A DNA stretch of 64,000 nt from Nannocystis pusilla (GTDB taxonomy: Bacteria; Myxococcota_A; Polyangia; Nannocystales; Nannocystaceae), in the NCBI RefSeq assembly GCF_020073745.1, contig NZ_JAIRAU010000057.1, positions 278,001 to 342,000 of the forward strand, written 5' to 3'. Within the stretch, counting starts at the first letter, position 1. Every line of letters begins with the position of its first letter. The position numbers and the translations under genes were made by a program. This document shows positions 1 to 8,314 of the stretch, piece after piece. The notes below the pieces were generated by a model. That model did no database searches. It was given only the letters and a program-made list of their open reading frames with translations, and had not been told where the DNA came from.

Positions 1-251
1 GGCTCCCACAGACACTCGACGCGGTCGGGGCGGATCCGCCGGGCGGCCTGGACGATGTGGCGCACGGCCGAGTCCTCGTCGAACAGGCTGGGGATCTGCA
101 GGTAGTCGCGGAGGTGCCGCTGGACCTTCGCCGGCAGGCCGGCCTTCGGCATCTCGCCGACGCCGTAGACCTGCGCCCCGACCTCGGCGAGGCCGCGGGT
201 GAAGTCCTGCATCTCTTCGGGATAGTGGGGGGAGATGAAGAGAACCTTCAT
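1..251 (-). CDS. ATP-grasp family protein, N-terminal part (cut by window edge)
   Basis: Reading leftward from ATG at 251, an open frame runs off the window edge. It begins MKVLFISPHYPEEMQDFTRG, which parallels the start of the neighbouring 266-1486 gene (MHVLFVAPHF...) in hydrophobic strand, spacing and following Gly-rich turn. It is therefore almost certainly a paralogous ATP-grasp ligase whose pre-ATP-grasp domain is all that is visible. A GAGGAG ribosome site lies about 10 bases upstream. The start is 14 bases after the stop of the 266-1486 gene, so the two form one leftward operon. The catalytic part is outside the window and the substrate is unknown. Confidence 0.8.
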   Translation of the reverse strand, partial: MKVLFISPHYPEEMQDFTRGLAEVGAQVYGVGEMPKAGLPAKVQRHLRDYLQIPSLFDEDSAVRHIVQAARRIRPDRVECLWE

Positions 252-265
252 GGACTCGTCGCTCC

Positions 266-1486
266 TCAGCCGGCGCGGACCTTCACCGTGCGCCCGATGA
301 TCTCGAAGATCTCGCGCATCGAGTCGTAGTCGGGGTGACGCATCTGCAGCCACGCGTTGGCCATGTAGCCGGCCTCGATCGGCTGGGTCGGCCAGCCGGC
401 GGGCGGCAGGTGGGCCCGGCAGATGTACTGGCCGAAGCGGCGCTGGACCTCCTCGATGCCCTCGTAGCCGCGGATCCGCCCGTCGCGGTCGGGCCGCAGC
501 GCGATGATGCCGCTGGCGAACCGCCGCGACGGCCGCCGCTCGACGCGCCCGTGCACGACCGCGTTGGCCCACTCGCGATAGATGTCGATGTCGTTGCCGT
601 CGGCGTAGACGTCCCACTGACCGACGCCCGGCGGGCGCGAGCCGATCTCCGAGAACTTGAGCCCCTTGGCCCCGTAGAACCACTCCATGTGCGTCGCGGT
701 GGTGCCGAGCTCCATCACCTCGATCACCTTGCGACCCATCGCCTTGAGCTCGTCGTAGCCGGAGGCGTCGATGCGGTTGGTGGACACGATGTAGGGCGTG
801 ATCCAGCGGTTGCGCATCGCGTCGAGGACGTTCGGGTAGTAGTGCGAGACGAACTCGAACACCGGGCGGCCGTTGATCGAGAGCGTGTCGTAGAAGCCCT
901 CGTGGCCCTCGATGAACTCCTCGAGCGCGACCGAGGCGCCGCGGCCGACGTTCATCTCGCGGAGGGTCTGCACGAGCTGCTCCTCGCCATCGACGCGGGT
1001 GGTGCCCGACGCCCCGGCGCCGGCCCGCGGCTTGACGATCAGCGGGAACCCGACCCGGCGGGCGAAGGCGACGCCCTCCTCGAGCGAGTCGACGCCGGTC
1101 GACTGCGCGCACGGGATGTCGTGCTTGCGCAAGAACTCCTTCATCATCGGCTTGTCGCGGCACAGCATCGCCGACTGCACCGAGGGCCCGGGGATCCGCG
1201 TGGCCTCGCGCACCTTGGCGGTGGTGATGATGTGGGCCTCGATCGTGCACTCGAGGCGGTCGACCCACTCGCGTCGCTGACATCGACGCACCGCGTCGTA
1301 GAGGGCGCCCTCGTCGACGACCGAGGGGACCTGCTCGTAGCCGTGCAGCCAGCTCTTGAGTTCGTCGTCGAGCTGCGACGGATGCGCTTCGCCGATCCCG
1401 GTCACGCGGGCGCCGACCGAATGCATGGCGCGGACAAAATGCCTCTGGTAAGAGGGAAAGTGCGGGGCGACGAACAGGACATGCAT
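266..1486 (-). CDS. ATP-grasp domain protein (carboxylate-amine ligase type)
   Basis: A 406-residue protein with the ATP-grasp layout. The N-terminal Rossmann-like half (1-100) is followed by a helix with DKPMMKEFL, the ATP-lysine strand LIVKPRAGAGASG (149-161), the adenine-contact region ALEEFIEG (about 188-195) and the metal-binding segment HMEWF ... EIGSRPPG (about 268-288). Enzymes of this fold activate a carboxylate as acyl-phosphate and join it to an amine or thiol. The substrate cannot be read from the sequence. It is first of a leftward pair with the truncated paralogue at 1-251, and is divergent from the operon starting at 1588. An SD-like GGAGGGG precedes the ATG. It resembles the 6142-7383 protein over its whole length. 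Confidence 0.85.
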   Translation of the reverse strand: MHVLFVAPHFPSYQRHFVRAMHSVGARVTGIGEAHPSQLDDELKSWLHGYEQVPSVVDEGALYDAVRRCQRREWVDRLECTIEAHIITTAKVREATRIPGPSVQSAMLCRDKPMMKEFLRKHDIPCAQSTGVDSLEEGVAFARRVGFPLIVKPRAGAGASGTTRVDGEEQLVQTLREMNVGRGASVALEEFIEGHEGFYDTLSINGRPVFEFVSHYYPNVLDAMRNRWITPYIVSTNRIDASGYDELKAMGRKVIEVMELGTTATHMEWFYGAKGLKFSEIGSRPPGVGQWDVYADGNDIDIYREWANAVVHGRVERRPSRRFASGIIALRPDRDGRIRGYEGIEEVQRRFGQYICRAHLPPAGWPTQPIEAGYMANAWLQMRHPDYDSMREIFEIIGRTVKVRAG

Positions 1487-1587
1487 GACGAGATTGTACC
1501 CCTCCGGGCCGCCGATTGCGTCGGACGGGTCGACGCGAAGGGGTCCCTGACGGGCCTTACCACGGCCGTACGCAGGAGAACAACTCC
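1487..1587. promoter_or_regulatory. Divergent intergenic region of the ATP-grasp/esterase cluster
   Basis: The 101 bases between the leftward ATP-grasp gene (start 1486) and the rightward gene (start 1588) must hold the outward promoters for both arms of the cluster. The SD for the rightward gene (CAGGAG) is at about 1573-1578. No convincing -35/-10 pair or operator palindrome was found by eye. Confidence 0.4.
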
Positions 1588-2511
1588 ATGACGCGTGGTG
1601 TGCTCCTCGGTCCCCAGCGCCTGCACCCCATCGTCGACAAGGCCGCCGACATGCTCGGCATCGACGGCCGGATCGCCGCCGTCACCGCGGGCTGGCAGGA
1701 GCGCGAGGCCGAGGACCAGGAGCTGTGCGCCGCGCTCGGCAACCGGGCCGTCAACCTGATGCTGCACGCGCGCGCCGAGACGGCCTTCCGCGAGGACCCG
1801 GAGCTGTTCGCGGCCCACCGGGCCAAGCAGGACCGGCTGCGGCAGTTGCAGGACCTCTACCGCCTGAGGTTGGCCAGCCACCTCAAGGCGGCGCGGCGCG
1901 TGCAGCAGGCCCAGGCGCCGCGCGACCTGATCGAGTCGGAGCTGGAAGAGGCGGTCCAGGCGATCCGCCTGCTCGACGCCCACCACGTGGTCAAGACCCA
2001 CCACATCCAGAAGGACTTCGACCGCAAAGTGAAGCCGCTCGAGCGGCCGGCGGTGGTGAAGCAACTGAAGGAGATCGAGGCGATCCTGGCCACCTGCGCG
2101 GGCGTGGCGATCGCCGGCGGGCACGTCGCCGTCCTCTATAACCGGCTGCGGCTGTTCGACCTCGGGCCGCGGCTCGCCGACCTGCCGATCATCGCCTGGT
2201 CGGCCGGGGCGATGGTGGTCGCCAGCCGGATCGTGCTGTTCCACGACAGCCCCCCGCAGGGCCGCGGCAACGCCGAGGTCCTCGAGGGCGGGCTCGGGCT
2301 GTTCCCGGGCGTGGTCCCGCTGCCGCACGCGCGCCGGCGGCTCAATTTGCAGGATCCGGGGCGCATCACGGTGTTCGCCCGGCGGTTCGCGCCGGCCACC
2401 TGCGTCGCGCTCGACGAGCGCTGCTTCCTCCACTTCGACGGCCCGCGCTGGAGCGCCGGGGCCAACACGTTCCAGCTCCGCACCGACGGCCACCTGGTGG
2501 CGCTGCACTGA
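1588..2511 (+). CDS. S51-peptidase / type 1 glutamine amidotransferase-like protein
   Basis: The 307 residues start at the ATG preceded by CAGGAG; an upstream in-frame start at 1516 lacks support. Signs of the class I amidotransferase-like fold as in dipeptidase E and cyanophycinase are VAIAGGHVAVLYNRL (cf. the GGN motif of S51), the nucleophile elbow AWSAGAMV with Ser near residue 205, and a following GGLGLFPGVVPLPH (cf. GLGL.PG...H). A charged helical insertion (about 50-165) separates the N-terminal strand from this core, which is unusual for S51 enzymes. Its stop overlaps the next start (TGATG), so it is translationally coupled to the esterase. In context it could hydrolyse or tailor a peptide-like product; that is inference. 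Confidence 0.65.
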   Translation: MTRGVLLGPQRLHPIVDKAADMLGIDGRIAAVTAGWQEREAEDQELCAALGNRAVNLMLHARAETAFREDPELFAAHRAKQDRLRQLQDLYRLRLASHLKAARRVQQAQAPRDLIESELEEAVQAIRLLDAHHVVKTHHIQKDFDRKVKPLERPAVVKQLKEIEAILATCAGVAIAGGHVAVLYNRLRLFDLGPRLADLPIIAWSAGAMVVASRIVLFHDSPPQGRGNAEVLEGGLGLFPGVVPLPHARRRLNLQDPGRITVFARRFAPATCVALDERCFLHFDGPRWSAGANTFQLRTDGHLVALH

Positions 2512-3677
2512 TGTCGGCCATGAACACCCGTCTGACCCCGCCCACGAAGCTGGCGATCCAGAGCTTCCTCGCCCACGGTCCGGTCGACGCGGCGGCGATC
2601 GACAAGTTCTTGCGGTCGCACAGCTTCCCGCTGATCGAGGGCCGCAACGCGACGTTCGTGTACCGCGGCCCGGGCGACCAGGTGAACCTGCGTCACTGGG
2701 TGTTCGGGCTCGGCTCGTCGCAGCCGTTCACGCGGGTCGGCAACACCGACTTTTGGTACCACACGCTCGAGCTGCCGCCGCAGTCGCGGGTCGAGTACAA
2801 GCTCGAGGTGATCCTCGGCGGCGTCGGCACGTGGATCCGCGACCCGCTCAACCCCAACCTCGCCCACGACCCGTTCGGCGCCAATTCGGTGGCCCACGGC
2901 CAGGGCTACCGCACGCCGAACTGGACGGAACATGACCCGGAGGCCAGGCCGGGCTCGATGGTCGAGGCCTCGCTCGAGGGCACGCCGCTCGGGACCCAGC
3001 GGGTCAGCATCTACTTGCCGGCGCGTTTCCGCGAGAGCCGGCGGTATCCGCTGCTCATCGTCCACGACGGCGGCGACTACCTGCGTTACGCGGCGCTGAA
3101 GACGGTGCTCGACAACCTGATCCACCGCCTCGAGGTCGCGCCGCTGGTGGCCGCGCTGACGCACCCGGGCGACCGGATCGGCGAGTACCCCAACAACCCC
3201 AGCCACGCCGCCTTCATCGCCGAGCACCTCCTGCCGTTCATGGAGAAGCGATACCCGCTGTACGCGGCGCCCGCGGCGCGCTGCCTCATGGGCGCGAGCT
3301 TCGGCGGCGTCGCCTCCCTCTCGACCGCGTGGCGCTACCCGGGCACGTTCGGGCGCCTGCTCCTGCAATCGGGGAGCTTCGCCTTCACCGACATCGGCGA
3401 GAGCAAGCGCGGACCGGTGTTCGCCAGGGTGGTGGATTTCGTCAACGCCTTCCGCGAGAGCCCCGGCAGGCCCAGCGACAAGGTCTACCTCAGCTGCGGC
3501 ACCTACGAGAGCCTGATCTACGAGAATCGGTCGCTGGTGCCGCTCCTGCAGTCGACCGGGATGGACGTGAAGTACGAGGAGGCACGCGACGGGCACAACT
3601 GGGAGAACTGGCGCGACCGCCTGCGGAGCGGGCTGTCGTGGCTGTTCCCCGGGCCGTTGTGGATGGTCTACGAGTAG
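2511..3677 (+). CDS. Enterochelin-esterase-like alpha/beta hydrolase
   Basis: 388 residues (alternative ATG at 2520). The N-terminal part (about 30-145) looks like the Ig/CBM-like domain of Fes/IroD-type esterases, with WYHTLELPP, VEYKLEV and DPLNP. The C-terminal part is the esterase_D-type alpha/beta hydrolase: nucleophile motif GASFGG (Ser near 263), LLIVHDGGDY oxyanion/strand region, and a catalytic His candidate in DGHNWENWR near 361. Such enzymes cleave ester bonds in siderophores or related conjugates; the true substrate here is unknown. No signal peptide is seen, so it is probably cytoplasmic. The gene overlaps the S51-like gene by one base and is followed by an ATP-grasp gene. Confidence 0.8.
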   Translation: MSAMNTRLTPPTKLAIQSFLAHGPVDAAAIDKFLRSHSFPLIEGRNATFVYRGPGDQVNLRHWVFGLGSSQPFTRVGNTDFWYHTLELPPQSRVEYKLEVILGGVGTWIRDPLNPNLAHDPFGANSVAHGQGYRTPNWTEHDPEARPGSMVEASLEGTPLGTQRVSIYLPARFRESRRYPLLIVHDGGDYLRYAALKTVLDNLIHRLEVAPLVAALTHPGDRIGEYPNNPSHAAFIAEHLLPFMEKRYPLYAAPAARCLMGASFGGVASLSTAWRYPGTFGRLLLQSGSFAFTDIGESKRGPVFARVVDFVNAFRESPGRPSDKVYLSCGTYESLIYENRSLVPLLQSTGMDVKYEEARDGHNWENWRDRLRSGLSWLFPGPLWMVYE

Positions 3678-3752
3678 CGCCGGCGCCGGCGGCGGCCCTT
3701 GCAAACGCGGGCGTTTTTGGCAAGAGTCGCGCCTGCCGTAGGAGGAGCCGAC

Positions 3753-5258
3753 ATGGCCAACGTCACCAAGAACATCGGATTGTCACTCGGGGCCGATCTG
3801 TGCTGGCCCGCTTGCTACGAAGAGATCGTCAAGCGCCTCGATCTCAACATCCCCTATGGCGAGGACGCGATCAAGTTCCACGTCGAGCGCGTCAGCGTCG
3901 AGCCGTTCAACCTACGCCAGCCGTGTCGCTACGACATGGTGCTCGACCGCCTGACCCACTGGTTCCACACCAGCCGCGAGTGGATCAAGAAGGCCGTGGT
4001 GATGGACGGCCTCTACGTGCTCAACAACCCCTGGTCGCTCCAGTCGATGGAGAAGCACACGACCTACGCGGCGATGATGGCGCTCGGGATGCCGATCCCC
4101 GACACGTGGATGGTGCCGCCGCGCGAGCTCTCGCCCGACAACCCCGACATCTACCCGACGCTCGAGCGCTACGGGCGTAAGTTCGAGCTGGCGGAGATCG
4201 GCGAGAAGCTCGGCTACCCGCTGTTCATGAAGCCGTACGACGGCGGCGCGTGGGTCGGGGTCACCAAGATCAACAACACCCAGCAGCTGCTCAAGGCCTA
4301 CGAGCAGAGCGGCCGGCGGGTGATGCACCTGCAGCGCGCGGTCGACCCGTTCGACCTGTTCGTGCGCGCGATCGGCATCGGCCCGCAGGTCCACATCGTC
4401 CGCTACGACCCCGACGCCCCGCTGCACGACCGCTACAAGGTCGACTTCTTCTTCGTCGACGGCGAGGAGTGGAGCGTCCTCCAGGACACGTGCCTGACGA
4501 TCAACGCGTTCTTCGGCTGGGAGTTCAACTCGTGCGAGTCGCTGCGCAAGGACGGCGTCTTCCACCCGATCGACTTCGCCAACGCGTGCCCCGACTTCCA
4601 GGTCACGTCGCTGCACTTCCACTTCCCCGAGCTGGTCAAGAACATGGTCCGCTGGTCGCTGTTCTGCGCGGCCACCGGGCGCAAGAAGGCGCTCAACCTC
4701 GACTGGGCCCCGTTCTTCGAGATCGCCAGGAAGGACCTGCCGTACCGCGAGCGCCTGGCCGGCTACGCCAAGATCGCCCGCGAGCGGATGGAGAACGACC
4801 GCTTCCAGGAGTTCGTCGCCAAGCACCTGTCGCACCTCGACGAGGTCACGTGGGAGTTCTTCGGCACCGACCTCGCCAAGAGCTTCGTGCGCGCCAAGGT
4901 CGCGGCGCTGTTCCCCGCCCACGAGGTGAACGCGTTCACCGACCACTTCTTCGGCCTGATCCAGTTCTGGCGCAAGTGCGAGGCCGACCGCATGAACGCG
5001 GTCAAGGAGCAGGCGGCCGCGGCCGCGGCAGCGACCGAGGTCGTGACCGCGCCGCCGGTCGAGCCGGCCGCGCCGCCGGCTGAAGAGGTCGCGCCGCCGG
5101 TCGAGTCGGCGCCGGCCGCCGAGGTCGTGCCCGCCATCGAGGCCGCGCAGCCGGTGCGGGCGCCCGAGCCGGCCGCGGCCGAGCCGGCCGCGGCCGCGCC
5201 GGTCAAGGCGCCCAGCACTTCGCCCAAGGGCGGCAAGGGCAAGAAGGTCAAGAACTAG
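3753..5258 (+). CDS. ATP-grasp protein with Ala/Pro/Glu-rich, Lys-ended C-terminal tail
   Basis: 501 residues from the ATG behind GGAGGAG; the earlier in-frame start at 3699 is disfavoured. It has a RimK-like ATP-grasp core: MEKHTTYAAMMALGMPIPDTW, the lysine strand PLFMKPYDGGAWVGV (K160) and the metal region FFGWEFNSCE. Conserved-looking aromatic stretches follow up to about 420. The last ~80 residues are low complexity (Ala, Pro, Glu, Val) ending GGKGKKVKN, which is not part of the catalytic fold and may be a flexible tether or docking tail. It differs from the other three ATP-grasp genes of the locus in fold details and length, so it probably catalyses a distinct ligation step. Confidence 0.8.
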   Translation: MANVTKNIGLSLGADLCWPACYEEIVKRLDLNIPYGEDAIKFHVERVSVEPFNLRQPCRYDMVLDRLTHWFHTSREWIKKAVVMDGLYVLNNPWSLQSMEKHTTYAAMMALGMPIPDTWMVPPRELSPDNPDIYPTLERYGRKFELAEIGEKLGYPLFMKPYDGGAWVGVTKINNTQQLLKAYEQSGRRVMHLQRAVDPFDLFVRAIGIGPQVHIVRYDPDAPLHDRYKVDFFFVDGEEWSVLQDTCLTINAFFGWEFNSCESLRKDGVFHPIDFANACPDFQVTSLHFHFPELVKNMVRWSLFCAATGRKKALNLDWAPFFEIARKDLPYRERLAGYAKIARERMENDRFQEFVAKHLSHLDEVTWEFFGTDLAKSFVRAKVAALFPAHEVNAFTDHFFGLIQFWRKCEADRMNAVKEQAAAAAAATEVVTAPPVEPAAPPAEEVAPPVESAPAAEVVPAIEAAQPVRAPEPAAAEPAAAAPVKAPSTSPKGGKGKKVKN

Positions 5259-5286
5259 CCTGTGCCGAAGGACATGTCCGCAAGAA
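5259..5286. repeat. 14-bp-period repeat, 2 units
   Basis: Units start at 5259 (cctgtgccgaagga) and 5273 (catgtccgcaagaa), directly after the stop codon of the ATP-grasp gene. Member of the window-wide CATGTCC family. Confidence 0.6.
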
Positions 5287-5348
5287 CCGGCTCGCCCCGC
5301 GCCGCGAAGCGGGGCCGCCGGCAGCCGCCTCGAGGTTCGTCCCCTGCC

Positions 5349-6080
5349 ATGGAAAAGACGCGCTCGACCTGGTACTCGTCGCGCCTCCGCACGGAGGTCT
5401 CGTTCGCCCGCTGGGGCACCTACGGCCGCCCGGTGCTGCTGTTCCCCACCGCGGGGGGCGACTGCGAGGAGTGCGAGCGGATGCTGATGATCCGCGTGCT
5501 CACGCCGCTGATCGACGCCGGCCGGATCAAGGTCTACTCGCCGGACAGCGTCGCCGGCAAGAACTGGATCCGCGACGACCGCTCGCCGCAGCAAAAAGCG
5601 TGGCTGCAGAACCAGTACGACGCGTTCGTGGCCGAGGAGCTGGTGCCGGCGATCCGCAGCGACTGCCGCACGCCCGACATCGAGATCGTCACCGCCGGCG
5701 CGTCGATCGGGGCGCTCAACGCGGTCGCCTCGCTGGTCCGCCACCCCGACGCGTTCGCCCTGGCGATCGGCATGAGCGGCACCTACAACCTCACCGGCTG
5801 GATGGACGGCGTGCACACGCTCGACCTCCACTACTTCTCGCCGCTCCACTTTCTCCCGCAGCTGCCCGAGGGCGAGCAGCTGAGGCGCCTGCGCACGCGC
5901 CTGGCGATCCTCGCCGTCGGCGAGGGCCGGTGGGACAGGCCCGGCAACTCGTGGGAGATCGCCAGCGTCCTCGGCCGCCGCGGCGTGCCCAACCGCGTCG
6001 ACCTGTGGGGCCCCGACCACGACCACGACTGGCCGACCTGGCGCGAGATGCTGCCGAAGTACCTGGCCGAGCACTCCTGA
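5349..6080 (+). CDS. Alpha/beta hydrolase-fold esterase
   Basis: 243 residues from ATG 5349. The open frame extends upstream to GTG 5262, but that part is Arg/Pro-rich and includes repeat DNA, so the internal start is preferred. The protein starts MEKTRSTWYSSRL, has VLLFPTAGGDCEECE (oxyanion region), nucleophile motif TAGASIGAL (Ser near 119) and a His-rich DHDHDW near 222 as catalytic-His candidate. This matches the esterase_D / S-formylglutathione-hydrolase-like fold. It lacks the N-terminal CBM-like domain of the 2511-3677 esterase. Second esterase of the locus, between two ATP-grasp genes, suggesting alternating ligation and (trans)esterification steps. Confidence 0.75.
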   Translation: MEKTRSTWYSSRLRTEVSFARWGTYGRPVLLFPTAGGDCEECERMLMIRVLTPLIDAGRIKVYSPDSVAGKNWIRDDRSPQQKAWLQNQYDAFVAEELVPAIRSDCRTPDIEIVTAGASIGALNAVASLVRHPDAFALAIGMSGTYNLTGWMDGVHTLDLHYFSPLHFLPQLPEGEQLRRLRTRLAILAVGEGRWDRPGNSWEIASVLGRRGVPNRVDLWGPDHDHDWPTWREMLPKYLAEHS

Positions 6081-6104
6081 GCGCGGCTGCGCCGGCCAAA
6101 AGGA

Positions 6105-6146
6105 CCTGTCCGAACGCACCTGCGCGAAGAGACACTCGACCATGAC
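6105..6146. repeat. 14-bp-period repeat, 3 units running into a start codon
   Basis: Units at 6105 (cctgtccgaacgca), 6119 (cctgcgcgaagaga) and 6133 (cactcgaccatgac). The last one contains the ATG (6142) of the next ATP-grasp gene, so the repeat supplies the leader and start. Confidence 0.6.
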
Positions 6147-7383
6147 CGCCGTCATCTTCATCGCGCCCTTCCACCTCCCCGTGACGATGCGCTTCGTCCA
6201 CGCCGTGGCGGCGCTGCCGAACGTGCGGCTGGGGCTGATCTCGCAGGAGCCGCTCGAGCGGGTCGGGCCCGAGCTGCGGCGCCGGCTGGCGGCGTACGAG
6301 CGGGTCGCCGACGCGCTCGACGTCGGCCACCTCGAGGGCGCGGTCAAGGCGGTGGCGGGCCGGCTCGGCGGCGTCGACCGCCTGCTCGGCACGCTCGAGC
6401 AGCTGCAGGTCCAGCTCGGCCAGCTGCGCGACCGGCTCGGCATCGAGGGCATGGGCGCGGAGGCCTCGCGCAACTTCCGCGACAAGGCGCGCATGAAGGA
6501 CGCGCTGCAGCGGGCCGGAGTGCCGTGCGCGCGCCACCGCCGGATCACCTCGACCGGCGAGGGCTGGGCCTTCGCGCTCGACGTCGGCTACCCGCTGATC
6601 TTGAAGCCGCCGGACTCGGCGGCCGCCAAGGGCACCTTCCGCGTCACCGACGCCGAGACCCTGCAGCACGCCCTCGCGGCGCTGCGCCCGTCGCCCGAGC
6701 GGCCGGCGGTGGCCGAGGAGTTCGTCACCGGCCGCGAGCGCTCGTTCGAGACGGTGACGATCCGCGGCAAGCCGGTGTGGTTCTCGTCGACGCTGTACGA
6801 CCCGCCGCCGCTGCACGTGCTCGAGAACCCGTGGATCCAGTGGACCGTGTTGATGCCGCGCGAGGAGGACACGGAGGACACCCGGCTCGCGCGGCCGCAC
6901 GCGCTGGCGGCCCTGCAGGCGCTCGGGATGGGCACCGGGCTGTCGCACATGGAGTGGTTCCGCCGCGACCGTCCGGGCGGCTCGCCGGTGGCGATCTCCG
7001 AGGTCGGCGCGCGGCCTCCGGGGGCGCAGATCGTCAGCATCAACTCGTACGCCCACGGCGTCGACTTCTACGAGCGGTGGGCGCGGCTGGTCGTGTTCGA
7101 CCAGTGGGACGCGCCGCCGCGCAAGTACGCCGCCGGCGCGGCGTTCTTCCGCGGCCAGGGCAAGGTCCGCCCGGGCGCGCGGGTCGTCGCGGTGCACGGC
7201 CTCGCCGAGGCCCAGCGCGAGCTCGGCGACCTCGTCGTCGACGTCAAGCTGCCGCAGGTCGGTCAGCCGCGCGCCGAGTCGTACGAGGGCGAGGGCTACG
7301 CGATCCTCCGCCACCCCGACACCGACGTGGTCGCCCGCGCGCTGCGCCGCCTGATCTCCACGGTGCGCGTCGAGCTCGGCTGA
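6142..7383 (+). CDS. ATP-grasp domain protein
   Basis: 413 residues. N-terminal pre-ATP-grasp domain (MTAVIFIAPFHLPVTMRF...) is similar to the two leftward paralogues. ATP-grasp core: FRDKARMKDAL (112-122), PLILKPPDSAAAKGT (151-165, ATP-binding Lys), VAEEFVTGRE, and the metal-binding HMEWF ... EVGARPPGAQI. It is the last gene of the rightward operon. No strong SD was seen; the leader is made of 14-bp repeat units. Together with the 266-1486 protein it defines a subfamily with EVGxRPPG and HMEWF signatures. The expected reaction is ATP-dependent amide or ester bond formation; the substrate is unknown. Confidence 0.85.
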   Translation: MTAVIFIAPFHLPVTMRFVHAVAALPNVRLGLISQEPLERVGPELRRRLAAYERVADALDVGHLEGAVKAVAGRLGGVDRLLGTLEQLQVQLGQLRDRLGIEGMGAEASRNFRDKARMKDALQRAGVPCARHRRITSTGEGWAFALDVGYPLILKPPDSAAAKGTFRVTDAETLQHALAALRPSPERPAVAEEFVTGRERSFETVTIRGKPVWFSSTLYDPPPLHVLENPWIQWTVLMPREEDTEDTRLARPHALAALQALGMGTGLSHMEWFRRDRPGGSPVAISEVGARPPGAQIVSINSYAHGVDFYERWARLVVFDQWDAPPRKYAAGAAFFRGQGKVRPGARVVAVHGLAEAQRELGDLVVDVKLPQVGQPRAESYEGEGYAILRHPDTDVVARALRRLISTVRVELG

Positions 7384-7710
7384 GCGCCGCGGCGGTCCGT
7401 TCGAGCATGTCCTGGACGGCATGCGCGAACGGACATGTCGCAACAGACATGTCCGCGCAGCCAGATCGCGTGCGCGCGTCCGCGCGCGCTGCCGGTCCGC
7501 TGCGAGTGCGCGGTCTCCGGGCCGGTCGCGGTCGAGGTCACGCATGAGCCTGCCGTCGTGACCATGCTCGCTGCTCCGGACGGGGTTTGCGGGGCCTTCC
7601 GCGGCGCGAATTCACGATCGCGGTCGGCCGGCTCGCGGGCCCGCGATCGATCTCGCTTGACGGGCGCGGCGGTGGCCGCTGTTAAATGTCCCTGGAGTCG
7701 GAGGGGATCG
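7384..7710. other. Gene-free stretch with a 4-unit repeat array
   Basis: Holds the array at 7406-7461, then about 250 bases without recognisable coding, ending in the SD (GGAGGGG) of the next gene. A promoter for that gene is probably here but none could be pinned down. Confidence 0.5.
7406..7461. repeat. 14-bp-period repeat, 4 units
   Basis: Units catgtcctggacgg, catgcgcgaacgga, catgtcgcaacaga and catgtccgcgcagc follow each other exactly. The inner part can pair (GGACATGTC / GACATGTCC, loop gcaaca). It lies 22 bases after the stop of the last cluster gene. Confidence 0.75.
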
Positions 7711-8064
7711 ATGCGTGCTTACGAGGCCGGCGTGCAACTGGACTTCGAGACATTCATGACCCCCGAGACGCGGGTCGCCGAGCGCCCGGCTCCGACGACC
7801 CACGACATGCACGTGTACGGCGAGGACTTCGCGCTCGTGCGCGTGCGCGACGGCTTCTACGCCGACGATCGCCGGGTCTTCTACGTCGCGCGCGGACGGG
7901 TCTACTTGTTGCGTTCGCCGCGGCTGCGGCCCGGCCAGGGCTTTCGCCGGATCGCCGCCCTGCCGGCGGGCGCCCACAGTGTGGACGAGACCAGCTTCGA
8001 CCCCGACGATGCCGGCGACCAGGCGCTGTTCGCGGTGGCCGACTGCATCGACGGCATCTCCTAG
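7711..8064 (+). CDS. Hypothetical protein, 117 aa
   Basis: Starts at the ATG behind GGAGGGG (MRAYEAGVQLDFETF). The longer frame upstream is not protein-like. Composition is that of a small soluble beta-rich protein, with DFALVRVRDGFYADDRRVFYVARGRVYLL in the middle suggesting consecutive strands and an acidic C-terminus (DETSFDPDDAGDQ). No motif or family recognised. It stands alone between the repeat array and the tmRNA gene. Confidence 0.65.
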   Translation: MRAYEAGVQLDFETFMTPETRVAERPAPTTHDMHVYGEDFALVRVRDGFYADDRRVFYVARGRVYLLRSPRLRPGQGFRRIAALPAGAHSVDETSFDPDDAGDQALFAVADCIDGIS

Positions 8065-8314
8065 CCGCGAGTGCGCGGGGGGCGGCAGACGCAGCGACGG
8101 CAGAGATCGTCGGCGCGCATGTCCGCGTCTGCGCTCGAGGTCGTGCGTCGCGTTGCGAGCGCGACCCAAGAAAGAACGCCTTGCCCAGGCCGCGTCGAGG
8201 GCGCGAGGCCCTGGACAGCGGACTGCCAGCGAGGCGGCATGGTCGACGAGACCGCGCTCGTCACCGTGCGAAGAGGGTCGCCGCACCAGGCATGAAGGGC
8301 TGGTGCGGCGTGAG

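Noticed and set aside
3912..6548. 878-codon leftward open frame
   Set aside because: Antisense to three well-supported genes; Arg/His/Asp/Val-rich composition typical of high-GC shadow frames.
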